Source: Friedmanniella sp.
Lineage (GTDB): Bacteria > Actinomycetota > Actinomycetes > Propionibacteriales > Propionibacteriaceae
NCBI GenBank assembly: GCA_025964935.1
Contig: JAOPXW010000278.1
Location: 1-12,646 of the forward strand
Direction: 5' to 3'
Length of the DNA stretch: 12,646 bases
Shown here: positions 1-7,373 of the stretch, piece after piece
Layout of the letters: every line of letters begins with the position of its first letter
How positions within the stretch are numbered: the stretch's first letter is position 1
Translations under genes and position numbers: made by a program
Notes under the pieces: model-generated
What the model was told of the DNA's origin: nothing
The model's input: the letters and a program-made list of their open reading frames with translations, nothing else
Databases searched by the model: none

Positions 1-839
1 CCGGCGGTCAGGTAGGTCTGCAGCCCGAGGGTGTCGAAGCCGACCCGGGCCAGGTTGTCCAGGCCGGGCTCGTCGATGTCCATCTCGGCCAGGAACTCCC
101 GCGCCTCGTCGGGCTCCATCTCGACCAGCTCGGACTCGATCTTGGCGTCCAGGAAGATCGCCTCGGCCGGGGCCACGATCGCGCGCAGCCGGGTCTTGAG
201 CTCGTCGTCGGAGAGCTCGTCGGTGTCGCAGTTGAAGACGTACAGGAACGGCTTGGCCGTGAGCAGGAACAGCTCGCGCAGGGGCTCCAGGTCGAGACCG
301 GCGGCGAACACGCCCTTCCCGCCGTCCAGCACCTGCTGGGCCTCCTTGATCGCCGCAACGACGGCGACCTTGTCCTTGCTGATCCGGGCCTCCTTCTCCA
401 GGCGGGGCAGGGCCCGCTCGACCGTCTGCAGGTCGGCCAGGATCAGCTCGGTGAGGATGGTGTCGATGTCGCTGGGCGGGTTGACCGCGCCGTCGACGTG
501 GGTGACGTCGGGGTCGCGGAACACCCGGGTGACCTGGCAGATGGCGTCGGCCTCGCGGATGTGGGACAGGAACGCGTTGCCCATCCCCTCCCCCTGGCTC
601 GCCCCGCGGACGATGCCGGCGATGTCGACGAAGCTCACCGTGGCCGGGACCTGCCGCTCGGAGTGGAAGACCTCCGCGAGGGCCGCGAGCCGCGGGTCGG
701 GCACCCCGACCACCCCCACGTTGGGCTCGATGGTGGCGAACGGGTAGTTGGCCGCCAGCACATCGTTCCGGGTCAGCGCGTTGAACAGCGTTGACTTGCC
801 TGCGTTGGGGAGACCGACGATGCCGATGGTAAGAGCCAC
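1..839 (-). CDS. ychF: Redox-regulated ATPase YchF (OLA1 family), C-terminal part off the left edge
   Basis: Obg/OLA1-family P-loop protein that prefers ATP to GTP and acts at the ribosome. The 279 codons present cover the G domain and the helical insertion. Seen directly: the Walker A motif GLPNAGKST (residues 9-17), the switch-II segment DIAGIVRGAS that is diagnostic for YchF, QGEGMGNAFLSHIREADA just after it, and a G4 position reading FNCDTDE instead of NKxD, the known basis of the relaxed nucleotide specificity of this family. Family members are about 360 residues, so roughly 80 residues including the TGS domain lie beyond base 1. The GTG at 837-839 is chosen because the conserved domain starts within five residues of it. 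There is no Shine-Dalgarno site, but a TAGGCT hexamer ends 8 nt upstream. Transcribed alone, with the aminopeptidase gene upstream on the same strand. Confidence 0.97.
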   Translation of the reverse strand, partial: MALTIGIVGLPNAGKSTLFNALTRNDVLAANYPFATIEPNVGVVGVPDPRLAALAEVFHSERQVPATVSFVDIAGIVRGASQGEGMGNAFLSHIREADAICQVTRVFRDPDVTHVDGAVNPPSDIDTILTELILADLQTVERALPRLEKEARISKDKVAVVAAIKEAQQVLDGGKGVFAAGLDLEPLRELFLLTAKPFLYVFNCDTDELSDDELKTRLRAIVAPAEAIFLDAKIESELVEMEPDEAREFLAEMDIDEPGLDNLARVGFDTLGLQTYLTA

Positions 840-845
840 GAGGGA

Positions 846-860
846 CAAGCCTAGGGCTTG
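846..860 (-). promoter_or_regulatory. Putative ychF -10 element inside a 15-bp dyad
   Basis: On the minus strand TAGGCT (848-853) fits the actinobacterial -10 pattern TANNNT and ends 8 nt before the ychF GTG, leaving almost no 5' leader. The hexamer lies within a perfect inverted repeat, CAAGCC (846-851), TAG, GGCTTG (855-860), so a protein bound to the dyad would cover the -10. No convincing -35 is seen. The rest of the 111-bp gap up to the aminopeptidase stop holds a 10-bp palindrome CGAGCGCTCG (930-939) and nothing else I can name. Confidence 0.4.
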
Positions 861-950
861 CGCGTGCCCACGCCGAACCCGTACGCCTGCCGCTCGGCCC
901 TCGACGCCTCCCGGCCCGGCGGGGCGGCCCGAGCGCTCGACCCTGCGCCG

Positions 951-2222
951 TCAGCCCTCCAGGGTGAGGAACGCCCCGATCGCCCGGGACAGCGACCAGG
1001 GGTCCTCGGTCCCGGCCAGCTCCCGCGCCGAGTGCATCGACAGCAGCGGCGGCCCCACGTCGATGGTCGCGACCCCCATCCGGGTCGCCGTCAGCGGACC
1101 GATGGTCGACCCGCAGGGAAGGGCGTTGTTGGACACGAACTCCTGCGTCGTCACGCCCGCAGCCCGGCACGCGCGGCGCCACAGACCGGCCCCGGTCGCG
1201 TCGGTGGCGTAACGCCGGTTCGCGTTGATCTTGAGCAGCGGGCCCCCGTTCAGCACCGGCTGGTTGGCCGGGTCGTGCCGACCGGGGTAGTTCGGGTGCA
1301 CGGCGTGCCCGGCGTCCGAGGACAGGCAGACCGAACGGGCCAGCGCGCGGTGCCGCTCGTCCTCGGTCGCCCCCAGGCTGGCCTGGATCCGGCTGACGGT
1401 GTCGGCGAGGATGGGCCCGGCCGCACCGGAGGCGGAGCCGCTGCCGATCTCCTCGTGGTCGAAGGCGGCCACGAGCTCCACGTACGGCCCACCTGTCGAC
1501 GCGATCAGGGCGGTCACGCTGGCGTGCACGCTGGTCAGGTTGTCCAGGCGACCGGAGGCGAAGAACTCCTGGTGCGGCCCGAACACCTCCGGCGGGGTGG
1601 TGGCGAACGCGACCACCTCGTACCCGTCCACCTCACCCGGCGCGCAGCCGGCGATGGCGGCCAGGTGGTCGAGCACGGCCAGGCCCCGGTGCCCGACGCT
1701 CCAGACCGGCGCGGTGTGCTGCTGGCGGTCCAGCTTGACCCCGTCCTCGTTCACCGCCCGATCCAGGTGGACCGCCAGCTGTGGGATCCGCATGATCGCC
1801 CCGGTCCGGACCAGACGGGTGCTGCCGTCGCGCAGGGCGAGCAGGCCCGCCAGCCCCAGCTCGCGGTCCAGCCAGGAGTTGAGCAGCGGCCCGCCGTAGA
1901 TCTCCATCCCCAGCTGCTGCCAGCCGAAGCCGCCGATGTCGGGTCGGGGCTTGAGCGAGAAGGTCGGGGAGTCCGTGTGGGAGCCGACCATCCGGAAGGG
2001 GGTCACCGGACCAGCCCCCTCGGGGACCCGCCAGCCCAGCAGCGCACCGTCGCGGACCAGGAAGTGACCGCCCGGGGAGGCGTCCCACGCGTCGTGCTCG
2101 GCCTGGCGGACGAACCCGGCGGCCTCGAGTCGACGCGCGCCCTCGGCGGCAGCGTGGAAGGAGGACGGGGATGCGCTCACGAACGCAGCGAGGTCGAGCA
2201 CGTGCTCGAGGGCGGGCGGCAT
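951..2222 (-). CDS. M18 family zinc aminopeptidase (aspartyl aminopeptidase type)
   Basis: Cytosolic di-zinc aminopeptidase of peptidase family M18, which removes N-terminal residues, typically acidic ones, from peptides. At 423 residues it has the usual length. Ligand motifs appear in the expected order: SHTDSP (His82), RLDNL (Asp227, bridging), DHEEIGSGS (Glu257 as general base, Glu258 as zinc ligand), SSDAGHAVHPNY (Asp303) and the C-terminal PPLLSMHSARE (His397). The segment GGPLLKINANRRYATD is typical of the family. The ATG at 2220-2222 is supported by a TAGGTT hexamer ending exactly 6 nt upstream, which suggests a leaderless mRNA; GGTAGG could alternatively act as a weak ribosome site. 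Divergent from rmuC across 124 bp. Bacterial M18 members are annotated apeB or pepC by homology and the substrate preference cannot be read here, so no symbol is given. Confidence 0.93.
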   Translation of the reverse strand: MPPALEHVLDLAAFVSASPSSFHAAAEGARRLEAAGFVRQAEHDAWDASPGGHFLVRDGALLGWRVPEGAGPVTPFRMVGSHTDSPTFSLKPRPDIGGFGWQQLGMEIYGGPLLNSWLDRELGLAGLLALRDGSTRLVRTGAIMRIPQLAVHLDRAVNEDGVKLDRQQHTAPVWSVGHRGLAVLDHLAAIAGCAPGEVDGYEVVAFATTPPEVFGPHQEFFASGRLDNLTSVHASVTALIASTGGPYVELVAAFDHEEIGSGSASGAAGPILADTVSRIQASLGATEDERHRALARSVCLSSDAGHAVHPNYPGRHDPANQPVLNGGPLLKINANRRYATDATGAGLWRRACRAAGVTTQEFVSNNALPCGSTIGPLTATRMGVATIDVGPPLLSMHSARELAGTEDPWSLSRAIGAFLTLEG

Positions 2223-2228
2223 GGCGAC

Positions 2229-2234
2229 AACCTA
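2229..2234 (-). promoter_or_regulatory. Putative -10 element of the M18 aminopeptidase gene
   Basis: TAGGTT on the minus strand is followed by 6 nt and then the ATG. The transcript would begin at or next to the start codon. No -35 match was found 16-18 nt upstream. Confidence 0.5.
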
Positions 2235-2334
2235 CCTACCGGCGCCCAGGCCCGGAGCCGACCGGGGCTCGGCCGGGATCGGCGGACCGCACGCCTCCCG
2301 GAGCGGCCTCCCACGAATTGTCAGTGGCCGCAGG

Positions 2335-2340
2335 CACTAT
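2335..2340 (+). promoter_or_regulatory. Putative -10 element of rmuC
   Basis: CACTAT is followed by CGGGGC (6 nt) and then ATG, again predicting a leaderless message and supporting the start at 2347. A TTGTCA at 2318-2323 resembles a -35 but sits only 11 nt away, too close to pair with this -10. The rest of the 124-bp divergent gap is GC-rich with only a short GAGCC/GGCTC inverted repeat (2255-2270). Confidence 0.45.
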
Positions 2341-2346
2341 CGGGGC

Positions 2347-3948
2347 ATGGACGGAACCTCCCTCGCCACCCTCGTCAGCGGCCTCGTGGTGGGCCTGCTG
2401 CTCGGCGGTCTCGCGTGCCTCCTGGTGACCCGGGCCCGGCGGGACAGCGACGTGGCCCGGGCCGACAGCCAGCAGGCACACCTGCGCACCGAGCTCGCGC
2501 ACGCCCAGACCCTGCTGGCCCAGGTCCGCGGCGAAGCCGCCCAGGCCCGGACCGAGGCGGCGGACGCCCGGACCGAGACCGCCCGCTCCCGGGCCGACGT
2601 GGCCGACAACCGCGCCGAGACGGCGGCCCTGGTCGCTGACGTACGCGCAGAGGCGTCGTCGGCCCAGGCCGAGGCGGCCGAGGTGTCGGCCGCCATGGCC
2701 ACGGCCCTGGCCCAGCGGGACGCCGCCCTGGACCGGGCCCGCGAGATCGCGGCGGACCGCGAGATCATGCTCAACCAGTTCAAGGTGCTCTCCACCGAGA
2801 CCCTGGAACGGCAGGGCCTGGCCGCCGAGGCGGTGGCCGAGCAGCGACTCAAGCGCACCGAGCTGCTCATGACGCCGGTGAAGGAGAGCCTGGAGAAGTT
2901 CAACGCCCGGCTGATCGACGTGGAGAAGGAGCGGGTCGCCATGTCCACGGACCTGCGGGCGCAGGTCCGCAGCGTCCAGCAGACCGGCGAGACCCTGCGC
3001 CGCGAGACCGGTGCCCTGATCACCGCGCTCCGCAAGCCCCAGATCCGCGGGTCGTGGGGCGAGACCCAGCTCAAGCGGGTGGCCGAGATCGCCGGGATGA
3101 TCGAGCGCTGCGACTTCGAGCTGCAGAACACGGTCAAGACCGACGACCGGGTGATGCGGCCCGACATGCGGGTCAACCTGGCCGAGGGCAAGCACCTCTT
3201 CGTCGACTCCAAGGTGCCGCTCAGCGCGTTCCTGGAGGCGGCGGAGTCCGACGACGAGACGGCCCAGGCCGCCGCGCTGGCCCGGTTCGCCCGCCACGTC
3301 CGTCAGCACGTCGACCAGCTGTCCTCCAAGCAGTACTGGAAGGCCGCCGAGAGCCCCGAGTTCGTGGTCCTCTTCCTGCCCAGCGAGATCTTCTTCACCG
3401 CGGCCCTGGAACAGATGCCCGACCTGTACGACTACGCCGCCGCCCGCGACGTCGTGCTCGCGACCCCGACCACCCTGATCGGCATGCTGCGGGCGGTGGC
3501 GTACGGCTGGAAGCAGGCTGCACTGGCCGAGAGCGCGGCCGAGGTGTTCAAGCTCGGCCGCGAGCTGCACGAGAAGCTGGGCCTGATGGGCAACCGGTTC
3601 GACAAGCTGGGCCGCGCGCTGCGCACCTCGGTCAACGCCTACAACGAGACGATCGCCACCGTCGAGGGCACCGTGCTGGTGCGGGCCCGACGGTTCCGCG
3701 ACCTCAAGGTCAGCGAGCACGAGCTCACCGCCCTGACCGCGGTGGATGAGTCGGTGCGCCAGATCCAGGCCCCCGAGCTGGTCGACGACGCCGCCCAGGT
3801 GGAGCCGCTGGTCGGACGCGGGTCCCGGCGTCGGGCCGGCGCGGTGCCCGAGGCCGCCGAGCTGGTCCGGGGCGACCCGGACCTGCTGGAGCTGCTGGGC
3901 GAGGCCGACCCCGAGCAGACCGACGAGCGGGACCTGCGCTCGTCCTGA
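2347..3948 (+). CDS. rmuC: DNA recombination protein RmuC
   Basis: RmuC proteins limit DNA inversions and rearrangements at short inverted repeats and carry a nuclease-like fold. The 533 residues read: a membrane-spanning N-terminus (about 6-28, LATLVSGLVVGLLLGGLACL), an alanine/charged coiled coil (about 30-150) and the RmuC domain (about 150-465). Hallmarks seen are RGSWGE (234-239), FVDSKVP (285-291), SPEFVVLFLPSE, VLATPTTLIGMLR and YGWKQ. A variable acidic tail follows. The frame is open upstream to 2221, but the ATG at 2347 is preferred because it leads straight into the membrane segment, has a -10-like hexamer 6 nt upstream, and avoids a 42-residue unconserved extension overlapping the divergent aminopeptidase promoter. 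The stop codon lies inside a hairpin shared with the convergent ispH. Monocistronic. Confidence 0.95.
   Translation: MDGTSLATLVSGLVVGLLLGGLACLLVTRARRDSDVARADSQQAHLRTELAHAQTLLAQVRGEAAQARTEAADARTETARSRADVADNRAETAALVADVRAEASSAQAEAAEVSAAMATALAQRDAALDRAREIAADREIMLNQFKVLSTETLERQGLAAEAVAEQRLKRTELLMTPVKESLEKFNARLIDVEKERVAMSTDLRAQVRSVQQTGETLRRETGALITALRKPQIRGSWGETQLKRVAEIAGMIERCDFELQNTVKTDDRVMRPDMRVNLAEGKHLFVDSKVPLSAFLEAAESDDETAQAAALARFARHVRQHVDQLSSKQYWKAAESPEFVVLFLPSEIFFTAALEQMPDLYDYAAARDVVLATPTTLIGMLRAVAYGWKQAALAESAAEVFKLGRELHEKLGLMGNRFDKLGRALRTSVNAYNETIATVEGTVLVRARRFRDLKVSEHELTALTAVDESVRQIQAPELVDDAAQVEPLVGRGSRRRAGAVPEAAELVRGDPDLLELLGEADPEQTDERDLRSS
2524..2628 (+). repeat. 21-bp / 7-residue tandem repeats in the RmuC coiled coil
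   Basis: Five consecutive heptads at residues 60-94 of RmuC read VRGEAAQ, ARTEAAD, ARTETAR, SRADVAD and NRAETAA, giving degenerate 21-bp DNA repeats. Arg at position 2, an acidic residue at position 4 and Ala at position 6 recur. The pattern fits a coiled coil extended by internal duplication. Confidence 0.6.
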
Positions 3949-3961
3949 CGCCGGTCAGGAC
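3942..3961. terminator. Perfect 8-bp hairpin over the rmuC stop codon, between convergent rmuC and ispH
   Basis: GTCCTGAC (3942-3949) and GTCAGGAC (3954-3961) form a perfect stem with a GCCG loop. The rmuC TGA (3946-3948) is in the left arm. No T-run follows on either strand, so it would be a hairpin-only terminator of the kind proposed for actinobacteria. The remaining gap to the ispH stop holds a 12-bp palindrome CCGTCCGGACGG (3977-3988) and three copies of GGTCGGGC starting at 3987, 4003 and 4032. Confidence 0.5.
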
Positions 3962-4041
3962 ACCTGCGGTCCCGGGCCGTCCGGACGGTCGGGCGGACGG
4001 GCGGTCGGGCCGTTCCCGCGGGGCCGGGCCGGGTCGGGCGG

Positions 4042-5121
4042 TCAGTCGTTGATGGCCCCGGCCTTGATGTCGCGCCGCAGCTCCGGCGGCAGGGCGAAGA
4101 CGAGCGACTCCTCGGTCAGCCGCTCCTCCCGGGCCACCGGGAAGCCCTCCCGCACCAGGAGGTCGAGGACCCCCTGCACGAGGTCGTCGGGCACCGAGGC
4201 ACCGCTGGTCACGCCCACCGAGGCCACGCCCTCCAGCCAGGCCAGGTCGACCTCGGTGTAGTTGTCCACCCGGTAGGAGGCCTTCGCCCCCGCTTCCAGG
4301 GCGACCTCGACCAGGCGTACGGAGTTGGAGGAGTTCGCCGAGCCGACCACGATCACCAGATCGGCGTGCTCGGCGATCTGCTTGACCGCGAGCTGCCGGT
4401 TCTGGGTGGCGTAGCAGATGTCGTCGCTGGGCGGGTCCATCAGGAGGGGGAACTTCTCCCGGATCCGGCCGACCGTCTCCAGGGTCTCGTCCACGCTCAG
4501 CGTGGTCTGGGAGAGCCAGGCGACCCGGGTGGGGTCCTTGAGCTCCAGGCCGGCCACGTCGGCCGGTGACTGGACCAGGGTGATGTGCTCGGGGGCCTCC
4601 CCCGTGGTGCCCTCGACCTCCTCATGGCCCGCGTGGCCGATGAGCAGGATCTCCATGTCGTCGCGGGCGAAGCGCCGGGCCTCGTGGTGCACCTTGGTGA
4701 CCAGCGGGCAGGTCGCGTCGATGGCCTTCAGACCGCGGACCTTCGCGTCCTCCTGGACCGCCGGCGAGACGCCGTGGGCGGAGAAGACGACGGTCGACCC
4801 GGTCGGGATCTCGTCCAGCTCCTCGACGAACACCGCACCCCGGGCCTCCAGGTTCTCCACCACGTGCCGGTTGTGGACGATCTGCTTGCGCACGTAGACC
4901 GGAGCGCCGTAGGTGTCGAGGGCCTTCTCGACCGTGATCACGGCGCGGTCCACCCCGGCGCAGTAGCCACGGGGGGCCGCGACGACGACCTGACGGTCCC
5001 CGGCGCCACCCTCGGTGTCCGGGGTCCGCAGCCGCGGGGCGGCGAGGGCGACCGGGGTCGGCACCGCCACGCCCTGCTGCTCCTCGGTGCTGACGGTCGT
5101 CGGGCCCACGGGGTTGCTCAT
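4042..5121 (-). CDS. ispH: 4-hydroxy-3-methylbut-2-enyl diphosphate reductase
   Basis: IspH (LytB) catalyses the last step of the MEP pathway, reducing HMBPP to IPP and DMAPP with a cytosolic iron-sulfur cluster. The three conserved cluster cysteines are present: Cys54 in [11 protein letters not shown], Cys138 in DATCPLV and Cys236 in [10 protein letters not shown]. Active-site segments [29 protein letters not shown] and GSANSSNS are intact. At 359 residues it carries about 42 residues before the point where the E. coli protein begins; this proline/alanine-rich leader has no recognisable domain. The ATG at 5119-5121 is supported by TAAACT ending 6 nt upstream. Divergent from xseA with 82 bp between starts. 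Its presence implies MEP-derived isoprenoids, a possible but unproven link to the phytoene-desaturase-like gene at the right edge. Confidence 0.98.
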   Translation of the reverse strand: MSNPVGPTTVSTEEQQGVAVPTPVALAAPRLRTPDTEGGAGDRQVVVAAPRGYCAGVDRAVITVEKALDTYGAPVYVRKQIVHNRHVVENLEARGAVFVEELDEIPTGSTVVFSAHGVSPAVQEDAKVRGLKAIDATCPLVTKVHHEARRFARDDMEILLIGHAGHEEVEGTTGEAPEHITLVQSPADVAGLELKDPTRVAWLSQTTLSVDETLETVGRIREKFPLLMDPPSDDICYATQNRQLAVKQIAEHADLVIVVGSANSSNSVRLVEVALEAGAKASYRVDNYTEVDLAWLEGVASVGVTSGASVPDDLVQGVLDLLVREGFPVAREERLTEESLVFALPPELRRDIKAGAIND

Positions 5122-5127
5122 GGCGCC

Positions 5128-5133
5128 AGTTTA
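5128..5133 (-). promoter_or_regulatory. Putative -10 element of ispH
   Basis: TAAACT on the minus strand is the best -10 match in the window. It is followed by GGCGCC (6 nt) and the ATG, predicting a leaderless ispH mRNA and fixing the start that includes the N-terminal extension. Confidence 0.6.
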
Positions 5134-5191
5134 GGTGCCGCCGGCCGCGCGCCGAGGCCTCGTGCGGGGCCGCGGGCGCCCCGGCAGTGAC

Positions 5192-5197
5192 TAGGCT
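5192..5197 (+). promoter_or_regulatory. Putative -10 element of xseA-xseB
   Basis: TAGGCT is followed by CACCCC (6 nt) and the xseA GTG at 5204. No ribosome site precedes the GTG, so a leaderless start is the simplest reading. The two divergent -10 elements for ispH and xseA are 58 bp apart, so the upstream promoter regions are interleaved. No -35 was recognised. Confidence 0.55.
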
Positions 5198-5203
5198 CAC
5201 CCC

Positions 5204-6463
5204 GTGCCCCTGGAGTCCTCGCCCGAGAACCCCCAGCCCCTGCGCAAGGTCGTGCACCTCGTACGGGGCTGGATCGAGCGTCTCGGGCCGATCTGGGTCG
5301 AGGCCCAGCTGATCGAGATCAACCGCCGCTCGGGCAGCCGGACCATCTTCCTGACCCTGCGGGACAAGCTGTCGGAGGTGTCGGTCTCGGTCACCGTCTC
5401 CCCCACCACCCTGGACTCCGCCGGCCCGCTGGCCGAGGGGGCCACCGTGGTCGCCCACCTCAAGCCGTCCTTCTACGAGGCCTCGGGTCGCTTCTCGTTC
5501 GCCTGCGACGCCATCACCCCGGTGGGCGAGGGGCGGCTGCTCGCCCGGCTCGAGCAGACGAAGCGGCTGTTGCAGGCCGAGGGGCTTTTCGACCGGGCCC
5601 GGAAGCAGCGGCTGCCCTTCCTCCCCCGTACGGTCGGGCTCATCACCGGAGCCGGCAGCGCCGCCGAGCGGGACGTGGTCGAGAACGCCCGCCGGCGCTG
5701 GCCCGGCGTACGGCTCGCCGTCCGGCACGCGCTGGTCCAGGGCCCCCAGGCCGCCGAGCAGGTGATGGCCGCGGTCGCCGAGCTGGACGGGCGGCCCGAG
5801 GTCGACGTCATCGTCATCGCCCGGGGCGGCGGGTCGCTGGAGGACCTGCTGCCGTTCTCCGACGAGGGCCTGGTCCGGGCCGTCTTCGCCTGCCGGACCC
5901 CAGTGGTCAGCGCCATCGGCCACGAGACTGACAACCCGATCCTCGACCTGGTGGCGGACGTCCGCGCCTCCACCCCGACCGACGCCGCCAAGCTGGTGGT
6001 GCCGGACGTGGCCGACGAGCTGACCCGGGTGGCCCAGATGCGGGACCGGCTGCGGCAGAGCATCGTCAACCTGGTGGCCGGCCAGCAGGAGCGCCTCGAC
6101 GCCCTCCGCTCCCGACCCGTGCTGCGGGATCCGACCGCGACGTTCGACGTCCGCTACGAGCAGCTGGGCGCCCTGCGGCTGCGGTCGCTGCGAGCGCTCA
6201 GCGGGCACCTGGACCGGGAGAGCGCGGCCGTCGGTCACCACCTGGCCCGGGTCCGGGCCATGTCGCCGAAGGCCACCCTCGAGCGGGGCTACGCGATCCT
6301 GGTCGGCCCCGACGGTCACGCCCTGACCTCGGTGGGCGAGATCGACGAGGACGACGACCTGCTCGCCTACCTGGCCGACGGCCAGCTGGTGGTGGAGGTT
6401 CGCGACGTCCGGCCCGGCAGCACCCTGCACCCCGACCCCTCATCCTCAGGAGACCTCCCGTGA
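5204..6463 (+). CDS. xseA: Exodeoxyribonuclease VII large subunit
   Basis: Large subunit of exonuclease VII, which degrades single-stranded DNA from both ends to oligonucleotides in repair and recombination. The 419 residues show the N-terminal OB-fold (about 12-105, with [25 protein letters not shown]) and the catalytic domain with [13 protein letters not shown] (145-157), [16 protein letters not shown] (206-221), [27 protein letters not shown] (about 236-262) and the late LERGYAIL motif. The middle is a helical stretch that binds the small subunits. The GTG at 5204 is chosen because the OB-fold follows immediately and TAGGCT is 6 nt upstream. It is first in a two-gene operon, its TGA overlapping the xseB start by 4 bases (GTGA), as expected for coupled production of the complex. 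Confidence 0.97.
   Translation: MPLESSPENPQPLRKVVHLVRGWIERLGPIWVEAQLIEINRRSGSRTIFLTLRDKLSEVSVSVTVSPTTLDSAGPLAEGATVVAHLKPSFYEASGRFSFACDAITPVGEGRLLARLEQTKRLLQAEGLFDRARKQRLPFLPRTVGLITGAGSAAERDVVENARRRWPGVRLAVRHALVQGPQAAEQVMAAVAELDGRPEVDVIVIARGGGSLEDLLPFSDEGLVRAVFACRTPVVSAIGHETDNPILDLVADVRASTPTDAAKLVVPDVADELTRVAQMRDRLRQSIVNLVAGQQERLDALRSRPVLRDPTATFDVRYEQLGALRLRSLRALSGHLDRESAAVGHHLARVRAMSPKATLERGYAILVGPDGHALTSVGEIDEDDDLLAYLADGQLVVEVRDVRPGSTLHPDPSSSGDLP
6448..6452 (+). promoter_or_regulatory. Shine-Dalgarno site of xseB
   Basis: AGGAG lies 7 nt before the xseB GTG, inside the end of xseA. It is the clearest ribosome binding site in the window and belongs to the one gene that is internal to an operon, in contrast to the SD-less operon-first genes. 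Confidence 0.75.
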
Positions 6464-6687
6464 GCAGCCCCCCGTCCGACCCTCGCCAGCTCAGCTACGA
6501 GCAGGCCCGCCAGGAGCTCGTCGAGGTGGTGCAGCGGCTGGAGTCCGGCGGCGTCCCGCTGGAGGAGTCGCTCGCCCTGTGGGAGCGGGGCGAGGCGCTG
6601 GCCGCGACGGCCCAGCGCTGGCTGGACGGCGCGAAGGCCAAGGTCGAGGCCGCCCGGGCCGTCGACGCGGGCCGGCCGCCGGCCTGA
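6460..6687 (+). CDS. xseB: Exodeoxyribonuclease VII small subunit
   Basis: Small helical subunit of exonuclease VII; several copies bind one XseA. The 75 residues have the family's typical length and core: [51 protein letters not shown] (about residues 13-63), the E-L-E-x(8)[14 protein letters not shown] pattern of XseB. The start is the GTG at 6460, overlapping the xseA stop by 4 bases and preceded by AGGAG. The N-terminal dozen and C-terminal ten residues are Pro/Ala-rich and variable. Only 19 bp separate it from the stop of the convergent DUF4245 gene, and no clear terminator is seen in that gap. Confidence 0.96.
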   Translation: MSSPPSDPRQLSYEQARQELVEVVQRLESGGVPLEESLALWERGEALAATAQRWLDGAKAKVEAARAVDAGRPPA

Positions 6688-6706
6688 GCCGACCGCCGCG
6701 GGGGGC

Positions 6707-7258
6707 CTAGTCGGAGGAGAGCGTGGCGGCGTAGCTGTCCAGGACCTCGTAGCCCAGGTCGCCGGAGACGACGGTGGTGACCTGCGGCGAGGTGGACACC
6801 AGGGCGTGCGTCCGGTCGTCGGGGCTGGCGACCCGCTGCCAGACCGCTCCGTTGACCGCGCTCTCGCCGTCGGGGACACCGTTGCGGGTCTGGGTCGCCA
6901 CCATCGTCTGGGTGTCCGCGTCGCGCTGGTTGATGGCGACGAAGACATCGCGGTCGGTCAGGAAACCGAGCTGCCAGGCATTGGCGGAGGACCCGGCGCC
7001 CCCGCCCACACTGGCGCCCCGCTTCGTCCACGTGGCCACGGTCGGGCGCCAGCCCTGCGGGACGGCCGTCGGAGCCAGCACCGCGTACGGCGACTGCTGC
7101 CGCGCCGCGGCCAGCACCGGCGTCCAGTCCACGACCCTCACCGGCGGGTGCTGGACGTTGCGGGTGAACAGGACGCTGATCACCACCACCGGGATCAGGA
7201 TGACGGCCAGCGACCGGACCATGTCGGCGCCGGATGCCGGTTTCTTCGCACGAGCCAT
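6707..7258 (-). CDS. Membrane-anchored DUF4245-type protein
   Basis: Actinobacterial protein of unknown function, assigned to DUF4245 by its architecture and place next to xseB rather than by a catalytic motif. The 183 residues read: a basic N-terminus (MARAKKPASG), one hydrophobic helix (about 13-31, MVRSLAVILIPVVVISVLF), then an extracytoplasmic domain with VDWTPVLAAARQQSPYAVLAP, PQGWRPTVATW and WQLGFLTDRDVFVAINQ, ending GYEVLDSYAATLSSD. There is no lipobox, so it is probably an uncleaved signal anchor. The ATG at 7256-7258 is chosen because it places the basic residues and helix at the N-terminus; the frame remains open further upstream into the glgX promoter, without support. A GAAGAT hexamer ends 6 nt upstream; the adjacent GAGGGG touches the ATG and is too close to be a normal ribosome site. 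Divergent from glgX. Confidence 0.83.
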   Translation of the reverse strand: MARAKKPASGADMVRSLAVILIPVVVISVLFTRNVQHPPVRVVDWTPVLAAARQQSPYAVLAPTAVPQGWRPTVATWTKRGASVGGGAGSSANAWQLGFLTDRDVFVAINQRDADTQTMVATQTRNGVPDGESAVNGAVWQRVASPDDRTHALVSTSPQVTTVVSGDLGYEVLDSYAATLSSD

Positions 7259-7264
7259 CCCCTC

Positions 7265-7270
7265 ATCTTC
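7265..7270 (-). promoter_or_regulatory. Possible weak -10 element of the DUF4245 gene
   Basis: GAAGAT on the minus strand keeps only the A and T positions of TANNNT, but ends exactly 6 nt before the ATG as at the neighbouring genes. A GACTCTG motif (7272-7278) sits immediately upstream and recurs at the divergent glgX promoter. Confidence 0.3.
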
Positions 7271-7333
7271 ACAGAGTCCCCCAACTCCCCCCGTCCGCCG
7301 CGACTCCCGCCGGAGAGCCCACGGCTGGACGCC

Positions 7334-7360
7334 GGCCCCGGAACTCTCAGAGTCGGGGCC
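7334..7360. promoter_or_regulatory. 27-bp compound dyad upstream of the glgX -10, candidate operator
   Basis: Outer arms GGCCCCG (7334-7340) and CGGGGCC (7354-7360) are perfectly inverted, and so are inner arms ACTCT (7343-7347) and AGAGT (7349-7353) around a single C. The right edge abuts the putative glgX -10, so the dyad covers the spacer and -35 region where a repressor or activator would act. A lone GACTCTG copy lies by the divergent DUF4245 promoter (7272-7278). A role as an RNA hairpin is less likely because it precedes the predicted transcription start. Confidence 0.45.
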
Positions 7361-7366
7361 CATACT
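7361..7366 (+). promoter_or_regulatory. Putative -10 element of glgX
   Basis: CATACT is followed by 7 nt and the GTG at 7374, the same near-leaderless geometry as at the other genes. It supports this GTG over starts further upstream that would run antisense through the DUF4245 gene. Confidence 0.5.
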
Positions 7367-7373
7367 TGGCCGG

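Noticed and set aside
2318..2340. TTGTCA as the -35 of rmuC
   Set aside because: It is only 11 nt from the putative -10, outside the workable spacing.
2221..2346. Upstream 42-residue extension of rmuC
   Set aside because: The segment is unlike RmuC, overlaps the divergent aminopeptidase promoter, and would put sequence in front of the membrane helix that normally starts the protein.
858..2639. Long plus-strand frame antisense to the aminopeptidase
   Set aside because: Arg/Pro/Gly-rich with no recognisable motif. The opposite strand has all M18 metal ligands, and long antisense frames are routine in DNA this GC-rich.
4622..6430. Long minus-strand frame across ispH and xseA
   Set aside because: It overlaps two well-conserved genes in shadow frames and has no motif of its own.
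7340..7366. GGAACT before CATACT as an ECF sigma -35
   Set aside because: GGAAC resembles ECF-type -35 elements, but the spacing is 15 nt and no matching ECF -10 follows. The motif is also part of the dyad.
6774..7373. 200-codon upstream extension of glgX
   Set aside because: It is antisense to the DUF4245 gene. Conserved GlgX sequence and a -10-like site both fit the GTG at 7374.
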